The notes: a model not told the origin generated them from the letters alone. 64,000 bases of DNA from Streptomyces sclerotialus (GCF_040907265.1 NZ_JBFOHP010000002.1:2566501-2630500); one strand, 5' to 3'; positions 41,804 to 51,419 are shown, counted from the first letter of the stretch. Translations and numbers: made by a program.

Positions 41804-42826
41804 TCCCCCCGGGACCGGCCCCGTCGAACCCCGTACCACCAGCTCAGGCTGGAAGACGAACTCCGTGCGCTGCACGGGATTCCCCTGGATCTCCTCGATC
41901 AGCGCGCCGACCGCGGCCGTCGCCATCGCCTGTACCGGCTGGCGCACGGTGGTCAGCGGCGGGTCGGCGAAGGCGATGAGCTGCGAGTCGTCGAAGCCGA
42001 CCACCGACAGCTGCCCCGGCACGGCGAGCCCGCGCTGCCGGGCGGCCCGTACGACGCCCAGCGCCATCAGATCGCTGCCGCACACCACCCCCGTGCAGCC
42101 GGCCTCCAGCAGCGCGGCCGCCGCCGCGTGCCCGCCCTCGACGCTGAACAGCGTGTGCTGGACGAGCCGTTCGGCCTCTCCCCGGCGCAGGCCGAACAGC
42201 TCACCCATGACCGCGGTGAACCCCTCCGCCTTGCGCCGGGACGGCACGTACCGGGACGGGCCGACGGCCAGCCCGATCCGCGTGTGCCCCAGCGCGGCGA
42301 GATGGGTGACGGCCATCCGCGCGGCGGCCCGGTCGTCGGGCGAGACGAACGGCGCGTGTACGTGCTCGTTGTAGCCGTTGATCAGGACGTACGGCACGCC
42401 GCGCGCGGTGAGCCGGGTGTAGCGGGACGGATCGGCGCCGGTGTCCGCGTGCAGCCCGGACAGGAACACGATGCCGGTGACGCCCCGCGCCTCCAGCTGC
42501 TCGACCAGCTCGTCCTCCGTGGCGCCACCCGGCATCTGCGTGCAGAGCACGGGCGTGTAGCCGTGCCCGGCCAGCGCCTGCTCGATGATCTGCGCGAACG
42601 CCGGGAAGATCGGGTTGGTCAGCTCCGGGATGACCAGCCCGACCAGCCCCGCACTGCGGCGCCGCAGCCGCACCGGACGCTCGTACCCGAGCACGTCCAG
42701 CGCGGCCAGCACCCGCTGCCGGGTGGCCCCGGCCACCCCGGTCCGCCCGTTGAGCACCCGGCTCACGGTGGCCTCACTGACGTCGGCCTGTGCCGCGATG
42801 TCCGAGAGCCTCGGAGGCAGTGTCAC
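41768..42826 (-). CDS. LacI-family repressor, second MalR-like paralogue
   Basis: A regulator of about 352 residues. The LacI HTH ([44 protein letters not shown]) and hinge are followed by a periplasmic-binding-like effector domain. It is clearly paralogous to the MalR protein at 49.4-50.5 kb: long stretches such as [17 protein letters not shown] and LQPELVVRGST differ by few residues. GTG at 42826 gives a 4-bp overlap with the alpha-glucosidase stop; an ATG at 42838 is in frame. It is the last gene of the leftward malEFG-glucosidase group and may respond to a different sugar from MalR. Confidence 0.88.
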   Translation of the reverse strand: MTLPPRLSDIAAQADVSEATVSRVLNGRTGVAGATRQRVLAALDVLGYERPVRLRRRSAGLVGLVIPELTNPIFPAFAQIIEQALAGHGYTPVLCTQMPGGATEDELVEQLEARGVTGIVFLSGLHADTGADPSRYTRLTARGVPYVLINGYNEHVHAPFVSPDDRAAARMAVTHLAALGHTRIGLAVGPSRYVPSRRKAEGFTAVMGELFGLRRGEAERLVQHTLFSVEGGHAAAAALLEAGCTGVVCGSDLMALGVVRAARQRGLAVPGQLSVVGFDDSQLIAFADPPLTTVRQPVQAMATAAVGALIEEIQGNPVQRTEFVFQPELVVRGSTGPVPGGPVRPAGRVGPA

Positions 42827-44418
42827 TCCGCCCACCATACGGCCGTGTCAGCGGCCAGCTCGTACGTGCCGGGGCTGCCCGGGAGCTGCTGCGGCAGCGT
42901 GCCGCTGGACAGCAGGGGGCGGCCGGGGACGGTGATCCGTACGGGCTCCGCCGTGGTGTTCACCGCGCAGGTGAAGCCGCCCGCACGGCGGAAGTGGAGC
43001 ACGCCGTCGGGCGCGGGCCGCCACTCCACCGACTCGCCGGCGCCGAGCGCCGGGTGCTCCCGGCGGACCGCGAGCGCGGTGCGGTACAGCTCCAGCGTGG
43101 AGTCCGGGTCGCCGGTCTGCGCCGCGACGCTCAGCTCCGCCCACGCGGCCGGCTGCGGCAGCCAGCTGCCGCCGGTCCCGAAGCCGTACGGCGCCTCCGT
43201 ACCGGACCAGGGCAGCGGTACCCGGCAGCCGTCCCGCAGGCCGTCCTGCCCGTTCTCCTTGAAGAAGGAGGGGTCCTGGCGTACCTCGTCGGGCAGGTCC
43301 GTGACCTCCGGCAGGCCCAGTTCCTCGCCCTGGTAGACGTAGGCGGAGCCGGGCAGCGCGAGCATCAGCAGGGCGGCGGCGCGGGCGCGCGGCAGGCCGC
43401 CGCCGAGCCGGGTGCGGTGCCGGACCACGTCGTGGTTGGAGAGCACCCAGGTGGTGGGCGCGCCGACCGGCCGCATGGCGTCCAGGGAGGCGTCGATGGC
43501 CTCGCGGAGCGCCGCCGCGTCCCAGCCGGTGTTCAGGTAGTGGAAGTTGAACGCCTGGTGCAGCTCGTCGGGGCGCAGGTAGAGCGCGGTGCGGTCGGCG
43601 CTGGGCGTCCAGGCCTCGGCGACCGCGATCCGCTCCCCCGCGTACTCCTCCAGGACCTGCCGCCAGGAGCGGTAGATCTCGTGCACGCCGTCCTGGTCGA
43701 AGAAGGGCAGTACCTGGCTGCCGAGCAGCTTGAGCTGTTCGCCGTGGCCCATGTCGGGCAGCCCGGCGGCCTTGACCAGGCCGTGCGCCACGTCGACGCG
43801 GAAGCCGTCGACGCCGAGGTCCAGCCAGAAGCGCAGGATGGAGCGGAACTCGTCGCGTACGGCGGGGTGGTCCCAGTTGAAGTCGGGCTGCTCGGGGGCG
43901 AAGAGGTGGAGGTACCACTCGCCGTCCGGGAGCCGGGTCCAGGCCGGGCCGCCGAAGATGGACTCCCAGTCGTTGGGCGGCTCCTCGCCGTTCTCGCCGC
44001 GGCCCTTGCGGAAGTGGAAGCGGTCCCGGAGCGTCGAGCCGGGGCCTTCGGCCACCGCGCGGCGGAACCATTCGTGCTGGTCGGAGCAGTGGTTGGGGAC
44101 GATGTCGACGATGATCCGCAGGCCGAGGCGGTGGGCCTCGCGGATCACGGCCTCGGCGTCGTCGAGGGTGCCGAACATCGGGTCGATGGCGCGGTAGTCG
44201 GCGACGTCGTAGCCCGCGTCGGCCTGCGGCGAGGCGTAGAAGGGGCTGAGCCAGACGGCGTCGACGCCCAGCTCCTTGAGGTAGGGCAGGCGGCCGCGGA
44301 TGCCGGCCAGGTCGCCCATGCCGTCGCCGTTGCCGTCGGCGAAGCTGCGCGGGTACACCTGGTAGATCACCGCGTCGCGCCACCAGCCGGTGGCAGGGGT
44401 GGTGGAGTTCTGGTTCAT
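42823..44418 (-). CDS. Intracellular GH13 alpha-glucosidase (paralogue 1)
   Basis: A 531-residue cytoplasmic enzyme that trims imported maltodextrins. GH13 regions: DIVPNHCSDQH, GFRVDVAHGL (nucleophile), VAEAWTPS (acid) and LSNHDVVRH. There is no signal peptide. The closely similar paralogue is at 47.7-49.4 kb. It follows malG with a 1-bp gap, so import and hydrolysis are co-expressed. Confidence 0.92.
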   Translation of the reverse strand: MNQNSTTPATGWWRDAVIYQVYPRSFADGNGDGMGDLAGIRGRLPYLKELGVDAVWLSPFYASPQADAGYDVADYRAIDPMFGTLDDAEAVIREAHRLGLRIIVDIVPNHCSDQHEWFRRAVAEGPGSTLRDRFHFRKGRGENGEEPPNDWESIFGGPAWTRLPDGEWYLHLFAPEQPDFNWDHPAVRDEFRSILRFWLDLGVDGFRVDVAHGLVKAAGLPDMGHGEQLKLLGSQVLPFFDQDGVHEIYRSWRQVLEEYAGERIAVAEAWTPSADRTALYLRPDELHQAFNFHYLNTGWDAAALREAIDASLDAMRPVGAPTTWVLSNHDVVRHRTRLGGGLPRARAAALLMLALPGSAYVYQGEELGLPEVTDLPDEVRQDPSFFKENGQDGLRDGCRVPLPWSGTEAPYGFGTGGSWLPQPAAWAELSVAAQTGDPDSTLELYRTALAVRREHPALGAGESVEWRPAPDGVLHFRRAGGFTCAVNTTAEPVRITVPGRPLLSSGTLPQQLPGSPGTYELAADTAVWWAE

Positions 44419-44419
44419 G

Positions 44420-45250
44420 TCATCCCTTGGTCGTGCCGGCGGTCAGGCCGGATACGAGATGGCGCTGGGCGAAGGCGAAGACGGCGGCCGCGGGCACGGC
44501 GACGATCACGGCCGCGGCGGTCATCGAGCCCCAGTCGTTGTTGTACTGGCTGACGAAGGTCTGCAGGCCGCCGGCGAGGGTGAGGTTCTCCTCACCGGTC
44601 ATGAAGGCCGACGCGTAGGCGACCTCGGCCCAGGCCGTGACGAAGGTGTAGAAGCCGGTGACGGCGAGCCCGGGGCGGGCCAGCGGCAGGACGAGCCGCC
44701 AGAAGGTGCCGAAGGGGTTGAGCCCGTCGACCCGGCCCGACTCGTCGATCTCCACCGGGATGGTGTCGAAGAAGCCCTTCATCATCCAGGCGCAGAACGG
44801 CACGGCGATGGTCAGGTAGGTGATGACCAGGCCGGTGGGCTGGTTGAGCAGGCCGAGCCCCGCCATCAGGTTGTAGAGGGGGACGATCAGCACCGCGACC
44901 GGGAACATCTGGGTGATCAGCAGCAGCCACATCAGCGGGCGCATGCCCGGGAAGCGGAAGCGGCTGACGGCGTAGCCGGTGGTGGCGGCGAGGAAGACGC
45001 CGAGCACGGTGGTCACGCCGACGATCACCACGGAGTTCCCGAACCAGGTCAGGAACGAGGTCTCGGCCAGGACGTGGGTGTAGTTGGCGAAGGTGAAGTC
45101 GGTGACCGGCGCGGTGGTGAAGGCGTCGTTCTTCGGCTTGAAGGAGGTCACCAGCAGCCACAGCGGCGGGAAGACCGCGACCACGGCGGCGATGATGAGG
45201 GTGGCGTGCAGGCCGGTGGAGGCCAGCGGGCTCCGCTTCTTGTCGCGCAT
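44420..45250 (-). CDS. malG: Maltose/maltodextrin ABC permease MalG
   Basis: A 276-residue binding-protein-dependent permease with six membrane segments. The ABC-contact EAA loop reads DESGRVDGLNPFGTFWRLVLPLARPG. It starts 3 bp after the malF stop. MalG with MalF forms the channel; as is usual in Streptomyces sugar systems, no ATPase gene (MsiK-type) is encoded in the operon. Confidence 0.93.
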   Translation of the reverse strand: MRDKKRSPLASTGLHATLIIAAVVAVFPPLWLLVTSFKPKNDAFTTAPVTDFTFANYTHVLAETSFLTWFGNSVVIVGVTTVLGVFLAATTGYAVSRFRFPGMRPLMWLLLITQMFPVAVLIVPLYNLMAGLGLLNQPTGLVITYLTIAVPFCAWMMKGFFDTIPVEIDESGRVDGLNPFGTFWRLVLPLARPGLAVTGFYTFVTAWAEVAYASAFMTGEENLTLAGGLQTFVSQYNNDWGSMTAAAVIVAVPAAAVFAFAQRHLVSGLTAGTTKG

Positions 45251-45252
45251 CG

Positions 45253-46233
45253 TCACCACACCTCTCCCTGCTTGCGCAGCGCCCGCCGGTAGACCACCGC
45301 GACGGCCGAGAGCATCAGCAGGATGAGTACGCCCCAGGCGGCGGAGGAGGAGAAGTTGCGCGGGCTGTCGACGAAGGAGAGCCGGTAGGCGTACGTCACG
45401 AGGATCTCGGTGGCGTCGCCGGGCCCGCCGCGCGTCAGCAGGAAGATCACCGGGAACATGTTGAAGGTCCAGATCGTGCTGAGCAGGATCACCGTGCTGG
45501 AGACGGACCGCAGGGACGGCACGGTGATGTTGCGGAACCGCTGCCAGGCGTTGGCACCGTCCATCTCGGCGGCCTCGTACAGCTCGCCGGGGATGGACTG
45601 GAGTCCGCCGAGCAGCGCGACGAGCATGAAGGGCACGCCCAGCCAGACGTTGACGACGATGACGGAGAGCTTGGCCCAGGTCGGGTCGTTGAGCCACGGG
45701 ATCGCGTCGATGCCGCCGCCCTGGAGGAGCTTGTTGAGGAGACCGTGCTTCTCGTTGTAGAGCAGCCGCCAGGTGAAGACGGAGATGAAGGCCGGGATCG
45801 CCCAGGGCAGGATCAGCGCGAGGCGGTAGAAGGTCCGGCCCTTCATCTTGCGGTTGAGGAGGTTGGCGAGGGTGAGCCCGAGCGCGAAGGTGATCCCGAC
45901 GCAGGCGACGGTCCACACCACGGTCCAGCCCAGCCGGCTCCAGAAGACGCCGTCGCTCAGCACCGCCGTGTAGTTGTCGAGGCCGACGAACGTGTACGTG
46001 GCGGGGATGTGGTTCATGCCGATGTCGCGGGCGACGTTGGCCTCGGTGGCGTCGGTGAGCGACAGGTACAGGCCGCGGACCAGCGGGTAGCCGATGATGA
46101 CCGCGATGACGAGCACCACCGGGGCGACCATGGTCCAGGCGTACCAGTGGGTGCTCAGGGCCCGGCGCACCCGGCCGGGCGGCGCGGTGCGCGCCGCCCG
46201 TTCCTGGCTCTTCGGAGGGGCGAGCGTGGTCAC
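45253..46233 (-). CDS. malF: Maltose/maltodextrin ABC permease MalF
   Basis: A 326-residue membrane component. The N-terminal tail has many Pro/Arg/Ala residues before the first membrane segment (TMVAPVVLVIAVIIGYPLV). The EAA motif is ELYEAAEMDGANAWQRFRNITVPSL. The GTG start overlaps the malE stop by 4 bp (GTGA). Confidence 0.93.
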   Translation of the reverse strand: MTTLAPPKSQERAARTAPPGRVRRALSTHWYAWTMVAPVVLVIAVIIGYPLVRGLYLSLTDATEANVARDIGMNHIPATYTFVGLDNYTAVLSDGVFWSRLGWTVVWTVACVGITFALGLTLANLLNRKMKGRTFYRLALILPWAIPAFISVFTWRLLYNEKHGLLNKLLQGGGIDAIPWLNDPTWAKLSVIVVNVWLGVPFMLVALLGGLQSIPGELYEAAEMDGANAWQRFRNITVPSLRSVSSTVILLSTIWTFNMFPVIFLLTRGGPGDATEILVTYAYRLSFVDSPRNFSSSAAWGVLILLMLSAVAVVYRRALRKQGEVW

Positions 46234-47498
46234 TTGTAGTCCTTGAGCAGCTTCCGGTAGGCGTCACCGGTGGCCTTGGCAGCCTGGTCGGGGGTGGCGC
46301 TGCCGGTCAGGACCTTGTTCATCTGGACCTTGATCGGCTCGAAGAGGGAGTTGCCCTCGGCGATCCAGGGGCGCTCGACGGCCTTCTCGACGGCGGGCCG
46401 GAAGAACTTCACCATCTCGTTGTCCTTGACGGACGGCACCTCGTAGACCGACTTGCGGGTCGGCAGCAGGCTCAGCTTCTCGGTGGTCTTCTGCTGGACC
46501 TTCGCGGAGCTCATGTACTTCACGAACTCGTAGGAGGCGTCGAGGTTGCCGGACCCGGCGTAGACGGAGAGGTTCCAGCCGCCCTGCGGGGAGCCCTGGG
46601 CCTTGCTGCCGCCGGGCACGGGCGCGACGCCGAGGTTGCCCTTGTCCTTGAACTCCTTGCCGGCCAGCGCGCCCTCGATGTCCCACGGCCCGTCGATCGC
46701 CATCGCGACGTCGCCGTCCTTGAGGGCCTTGAGCTGGTTCTCCTGGCCGTCGGTGGCGTCGGTGACGGCGGCCTTGGAGTCCACCAGGTCCTTGATCGTC
46801 GCAAAGGCCCGGACGCCCTCGGGGTCGTCGATGAGGACCTTCTTGCCCTTCGCCTCGACCATGTCGCCGCCCTCGCCGTAGAGGTAGGGCAGGAACCAGT
46901 ACGGGTCGTCGCCGCGCAGGTAGAGCGCGGTCGCCCCGGTCTTCGACTTGATCTTCTTGGCGGCGTCCTTCAGCTCGTCGAAGGTCTTCGGGACCTCGAC
47001 GCCCGCCTCCTCGAGCAGCTTCTTGTTGTAGAAGAGGCCGAGGGTGTCCATGACCTGGGGCGCGGCGTAGGTCTTGCCCTTGAAGCGGGTGCTGCCCGCC
47101 GCCTGCTCCACGTAGTCCTCGTTCTTGTCCAGCGCCGGGGTGTTGTCCAGCGGCGCGAGGTAGCCGAGGTTGGCGAAGTCGGCGACCCAGGCGACCTCGG
47201 TGCGCATCACGTCGGGGGCCCCGGAGTTGCCGCCGGCCGCGTTCTTGAACTTGGCGTTGGCCTCGCCGAAGGGCACGTTCACGTACTTGACGTCGACCTT
47301 GGGGTGCTCGCGCTCGAAGCCCTCGGCGAGCTCCTTGTACGTCGCCTTCTCCGCGTCGTTGGAGGTGTCCCAGAAGGTGACGGTGCCCGACAGCTCACCC
47401 CCGCTCTTCTGGTCGCCACCGCCGTCGCCGCCGCACGCGGTCGCCGTCAGTGCCAGACCCGCGACCAGCGCGGTGGCCGCTATGCCACGTCGTCGCAT
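46230..47498 (-). CDS. malE: Maltose/maltodextrin-binding lipoprotein MalE
   Basis: A 422-residue solute-binding lipoprotein. The signal sequence (RRRGIAATALVAGLALTATACGG) ends in a lipobox with the lipidated Cys. A type I periplasmic-binding fold follows (TVTFWDTSNDAEKATYKELAEGFEREHPKVDVKYV). AAGGAG lies 7 nt before the ATG at 47498. It is the first gene of malEFG and lies opposite a second alpha-glucosidase gene. Induction by maltose and repression by MalR are established for this locus type. Confidence 0.94.
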   Translation of the reverse strand: MRRRGIAATALVAGLALTATACGGDGGGDQKSGGELSGTVTFWDTSNDAEKATYKELAEGFEREHPKVDVKYVNVPFGEANAKFKNAAGGNSGAPDVMRTEVAWVADFANLGYLAPLDNTPALDKNEDYVEQAAGSTRFKGKTYAAPQVMDTLGLFYNKKLLEEAGVEVPKTFDELKDAAKKIKSKTGATALYLRGDDPYWFLPYLYGEGGDMVEAKGKKVLIDDPEGVRAFATIKDLVDSKAAVTDATDGQENQLKALKDGDVAMAIDGPWDIEGALAGKEFKDKGNLGVAPVPGGSKAQGSPQGGWNLSVYAGSGNLDASYEFVKYMSSAKVQQKTTEKLSLLPTRKSVYEVPSVKDNEMVKFFRPAVEKAVERPWIAEGNSLFEPIKVQMNKVLTGSATPDQAAKATGDAYRKLLKDYK

Positions 47499-47599
47499 GT
47501 GAACTCCTTCTGAAAAGGGCCGAGATACGCACGAGATACGCAGGGAAACGCCCGAGAGGGCGTCAGGAACGTAACAGCGGCGAAAAGAAACCGAAAGAG

Positions 47600-47620
47600 C
47601 TTGCGGCAAATTTCTGCAAG
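47600..47620. promoter_or_regulatory. Candidate MalR operator between malE and alpha-glucosidase genes
   Basis: An inverted repeat CTTGC-N11-GCAAG (47600-47604 and 47616-47620), with another TTGCAG at 47635. The site lies in the 221-bp divergent region and could repress both directions. A/T content is higher than in flanking coding DNA. CTTGC/GCAAG half-sites are shared with the amylase promoter cluster. Confidence 0.6.
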
Positions 47621-47719
47621 TACACCGGAAGATGTTGCAGCCCGGTTACCTCGGGCCGTCACCCCCGGGCCCGCCGGGGCGTTGATCTTTCCGTAGCCCG
47701 ATCGACCGAAGGACGGCCG

Positions 47720-49381
47720 ATGACCGATGAGCTGACCTTTCCCTCGCCCGCCGCGCCGCCGGCCCCCGACCGCCCCGGCACGGGCTGGTGGCGCGACGCC
47801 GTCATCTACCAGATCTACGTACGCTCCTTCGGGGACGGTGACGGTGACGGCATCGGGGACCTGCCCGGCGCCCGCGCCCGCCTGCCGTACCTGAAGGAGC
47901 TGGGTGCCGACGCGGTCTGGCTGACGCCGTTCTACGCGTCACCGCAGGCCGACGGCGGATACGACGTCACCGAGCACCGCGCCGTCGACCCGCTGTTCGG
48001 CACCCTCGACGACGCCCAGGACTTCCTGGACACCGCCCACGGACTGGGCCTGCGCGTCATCGTCGACATCGTCCCGAACCACACCTCCGACCAGCACCCG
48101 TGGTTCCGCGACCCGGACCTGGCCCGCGAGCGGTACATCTTCCGGCCGGGCCGCGGCAGCCACGGCGAGCTGCCGCCCAACGACTGGGAGTCGGTCTTCG
48201 GCGGCCCGGCCTGGACCCGCACCGAGCGCGGCGACTGGTACCTCCACCTCTTCGCGCCCGAACAGCCCGACCTGGACTGGGAGCGCACCGAGGTACGCGC
48301 GGAGTTCGACGCGATCCTGCGGTTCTGGCTGGACCGCGGCGTCGACGGCTTCCGCATCGACGTCGCGCACGGCATGGTCAAGGCGGCGGGGCTGCCCGAC
48401 GTCGGCCGCCGGCAGCAGGCCCGCCTCATCGGCACCGACGTGCTGCCCTTCTTCGACCAGGACGGCGTGCACGAGATCCACCGCCACTGGCGCCGACTGC
48501 TGGACGCCTACTCGCGCGGCCTCCGGCCCGGGGTACTCCCGGCCGAGCGGATCGGCGTCGCCGAGGCCTGGGCCCCCGACGCCCGCCGGCTGGCCCGCTA
48601 CGTACGCCCCGACGAGCTGCACCAGGCGTTCAACTTCCACTTCCTGCAAGCGGCGTGGGACGCCACGGCGCTCCGCACCGTCATCGACGACTCGCTGGCC
48701 GCCACCGCGCTGGTCGGCGCGCCCACGACCTGGGTGCTCTCCAACCACGACGTGGTCCGCCACGCCACCCGGCTCGGCAGCCGGGACCGGGCCCGCGCCG
48801 CCACCCTCCTCATGCTGGCGCTCCCCGGCTCCGCCTACCTCTACCAGGGCGAGGAGCTGGGGCTGCCGGAGGTCACCGAACTGCCCGACGCGGTCCGCCA
48901 GGACCCGGCGTTCTTCCGCGGTGACGGCCAGGACGGCTTCCGCGACGGCTGCCGGGTACCGCTCCCCTGGTCCGGCACCGCACCGCCGTACGGCTTCGGG
49001 CCCGGCGGGAGCTGGCTGCCGCAGCCGGCGAGCTGGGCGGAGCTGAGCGTCGAGGCGCAGACCGGCACCCCCGGCTCCACCCTGGAGCTGTACCGCTCGG
49101 CGCTCGCCTGGCGCCGCGCCCTGCCCGGCCTCGGGGACTCCACGATGACCTGGCTGGACGCACCGGAGGGGGTACTGGCGCTGCGCAGGCACGGGTTCCT
49201 GTGCGTGCTGAACACCCGCACCCGGCCGCTGGAGGTGTCGGCCGAGGGCGAACTGCTGCTCGCCAGCGCGCCGGTCCGCGCCGGAGAGGGCCGGGTGCGC
49301 CTGCCCGGCGAATCCTGCGCGTGGTGGGCAAGCCGCATCCCGACCGGTAAGGTCGCCTTCCATGACCGCGCGCCTGGCTGA
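47720..49381 (+). CDS. Intracellular GH13 alpha-glucosidase (paralogue 2)
   Basis: A 553-residue cytoplasmic enzyme, divergent from malE. It matches paralogue 1 over its full length (LPYLKELGADAVWL, PPNDWESVFGGPAWTR, VAEAWAPD, SNHDVVRHATRL) but carries an N-terminal Pro-rich extension and an 11-residue insertion before VAEAW. The nucleophile motif is GFRIDVAHGM. GAAGGAC precedes the ATG. Its 3' end overlaps the malR start by 20 bp. Confidence 0.92.
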   Translation: MTDELTFPSPAAPPAPDRPGTGWWRDAVIYQIYVRSFGDGDGDGIGDLPGARARLPYLKELGADAVWLTPFYASPQADGGYDVTEHRAVDPLFGTLDDAQDFLDTAHGLGLRVIVDIVPNHTSDQHPWFRDPDLARERYIFRPGRGSHGELPPNDWESVFGGPAWTRTERGDWYLHLFAPEQPDLDWERTEVRAEFDAILRFWLDRGVDGFRIDVAHGMVKAAGLPDVGRRQQARLIGTDVLPFFDQDGVHEIHRHWRRLLDAYSRGLRPGVLPAERIGVAEAWAPDARRLARYVRPDELHQAFNFHFLQAAWDATALRTVIDDSLAATALVGAPTTWVLSNHDVVRHATRLGSRDRARAATLLMLALPGSAYLYQGEELGLPEVTELPDAVRQDPAFFRGDGQDGFRDGCRVPLPWSGTAPPYGFGPGGSWLPQPASWAELSVEAQTGTPGSTLELYRSALAWRRALPGLGDSTMTWLDAPEGVLALRRHGFLCVLNTRTRPLEVSAEGELLLASAPVRAGEGRVRLPGESCAWWASRIPTGKVAFHDRAPG

Positions 49382-50483
49382 CATCGCAGCACAGGCGGGT
49401 GTCAGCGAGGCCACCGTCAGCCGGGTGCTCAACGGCAAACCCGGCGTCTCCGCCACCACCCGCCAGTCCGTACTCGCCGCACTGGACGTCCTGGGCTACG
49501 AGCGCCCGGTGCGCCTGCGGCAGCGCAGCGCCGGACTGGTCGGGCTGATCACGCCCGAGCTGGAGAACCCGATCTTCCCGGCGTTCGCGCAGGTCATCGG
49601 CCAGGCCCTGACCCGCCAGGGATACACCCCGGTGCTCGCCACGCAGACGCCGGGCGGCTCGACCGAGGACGAGCTGACCGAGATGCTGGTGGACCGCGGC
49701 GTGGCCGGGATCATCTTCGTCTCCGGACTGCACGCCGACACCACGGCGGACATGAGCCGGTACGAGGCGCTGCGCGGCCAGGGCGTGCCGTTCGTCCTGA
49801 TCAACGGCTACTCGGACAAAGTCCAGGCGCCGTTCATCTCGCCGGACGACGGGGTGGCGATCTCCCTCGCGGTCACCCATCTCGCGGCCCTCGGCCACGA
49901 GCGCATCGGCCTCGCGGTCGGCCCGCGCCGCTTCGTGCCCGTACAGCGGAAGATCGAGGGCTTCCTGCGCGCCATGCGCGAGCAGCTCGGCATGGGCCCG
50001 GACGCGGCCGAGGAGCTGGTGCAGCACTCCCTCTACACCCTGGAAGGCGGGCAGGCGGCGGCCGGTTCGCTGCTGGAGCGCGGCTGCACCGCGGTGGTCT
50101 GCGCCAGCGACATGATGGCGCTCGGCGCGATCCGGGCCGCCCGCCAGCGCGGCCTGGAGGTGCCCGACGACGTCTCGGTGGTGGGGTACGACGACTCCCC
50201 GCTGATCGCGTTCACCGACCCGCCGCTGACCACGATCCGGCAGCCGGTGCAGGCCATGGGGCAGGCGGCGGTGCGGGCCTTGCTGGAGGAGGTCGGCGCC
50301 GGCCCGCAGGAGAGCCCGCAGGAGTCCTCGCGGGCGCCGCTGCGGAGCGAGTTCGTCTTCCATCCCGAGTTGGTGGTACGGGGTTCGACGGCGTCGGCGC
50401 GCCGTGCCGACCCGGACGGCGGTGGGGGGATACCCTCCCCCTCCAGGGTGAGAAAGGCTGTCCAGGACCCGACTGCGGGATGA
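49362..50483 (+). CDS. malR: LacI-family repressor MalR (Reg1-like)
   Basis: A 373-residue repressor. HTH: ARLADIAAQAGVSEATVSRVLNG; hinge [20 protein letters not shown]-terminal sugar-binding domain ending in FHPELVVRGSTAS. From memory it is very close to S. coelicolor MalR/Reg1, which represses malEFG and alpha-amylase and is released by maltodextrin. The start lies inside the upstream glucosidase gene, so the two are probably translated together. The other copy at 41.8 kb is the diverged one. Confidence 0.93.
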   Translation: MTARLADIAAQAGVSEATVSRVLNGKPGVSATTRQSVLAALDVLGYERPVRLRQRSAGLVGLITPELENPIFPAFAQVIGQALTRQGYTPVLATQTPGGSTEDELTEMLVDRGVAGIIFVSGLHADTTADMSRYEALRGQGVPFVLINGYSDKVQAPFISPDDGVAISLAVTHLAALGHERIGLAVGPRRFVPVQRKIEGFLRAMREQLGMGPDAAEELVQHSLYTLEGGQAAAGSLLERGCTAVVCASDMMALGAIRAARQRGLEVPDDVSVVGYDDSPLIAFTDPPLTTIRQPVQAMGQAAVRALLEEVGAGPQESPQESSRAPLRSEFVFHPELVVRGSTASARRADPDGGGGIPSPSRVRKAVQDPTAG

Positions 50484-50519
50484 TCGGGTCTACCCCGATT
50501 TCTGGCAGACTGTCGCCTT

Positions 50520-51389
50520 ATGGGTGATGCCAAGGCGAGGATCCTGGAGGACCGGAGAGACGCACCGCCGCCCCCTCCGCAGCGCACGGAACCACCGCGT
50601 GGACGGGTGACCGCGGCCCGGGTGCGCGGCGCGGCCAGACCTCGGCTGTGGTTCGAGATCCTGCTGATCGCGGTCAGCTACTGGACGTACTCCCTGATCC
50701 GCAACGCCGTGCCCGAGCAGAAGGCCGCCGCGCTGCGGAACGCCGACTGGGTCTGGCGCACCGAGCACAGCATCGGCATCGCCGTCGAACACACCGTCAA
50801 TCACGCGATGAACGCCGTGACGTGGCTGATCGTGGCGATGAACTACTACTACGCCACCCTGCACTTCCTCGTGACCGTCGGGGTCCTGGTCTGGCTCTAC
50901 CGCCGCCACCCCGGCCGTTACGCCGCCTCGCGCCTGGTCCTCTTCCTCACCACCGCGGTCGCCCTGCTCGGTTACTACTTCTTCCCCCTCGCGCCGCCCC
51001 GCCTGATGCCCGGCGGGCACTTCATCGACACGGTGCTGGTGCACGACACGTGGGGTTCGATGGCCTCGGGCAACCTGGCCAGCATGTCCAACCAGTACGC
51101 CGCGATGCCCTCGATGCACATCGGCTGGTCCTTGTGGTGCGGCGTCACCATCGCCCTGCTGGCGCGCGCGGCCTGGGTGCGTGCGCTGGGCGTCCTGTAC
51201 CCGGTACTGACCCTGGTGGTGATCATCTCCACCGCCAACCACTTCTGGCTGGACGCGGTGGGCGGCGTGCTCTGCCTGGCGTTCGCCTTCACGGTGGCCC
51301 GCCTGTGGTACGGCACCGCCCTCTCCCGGCTGCCCCGGCCGGGCCCGGCCCCGACCCGTCCGTCGGAACCGAGCCCGTCCGGCGCGTGA
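50520..51389 (+). CDS. PAP2-family membrane phosphatase
   Basis: A 289-residue integral membrane protein with about six segments and the phosphatase motifs PSMHIGWS and STANHFWLDAVGG of the PAP2/inositol-phosphorylceramide-synthase type. It likely dephosphorylates or transfers head groups of lipid phosphates. No ribosome-binding site is visible; CAGACT lies about 8 bp before the ATG, so a leaderless message is possible. It starts 36 bp after malR. Confidence 0.85.
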   Translation: MGDAKARILEDRRDAPPPPPQRTEPPRGRVTAARVRGAARPRLWFEILLIAVSYWTYSLIRNAVPEQKAAALRNADWVWRTEHSIGIAVEHTVNHAMNAVTWLIVAMNYYYATLHFLVTVGVLVWLYRRHPGRYAASRLVLFLTTAVALLGYYFFPLAPPRLMPGGHFIDTVLVHDTWGSMASGNLASMSNQYAAMPSMHIGWSLWCGVTIALLARAAWVRALGVLYPVLTLVVIISTANHFWLDAVGGVLCLAFAFTVARLWYGTALSRLPRPGPAPTRPSEPSPSGA

Positions 51390-51419
51390 GAGCGCCCCGG
51401 CACCCGGCCGGGGCCCGCG

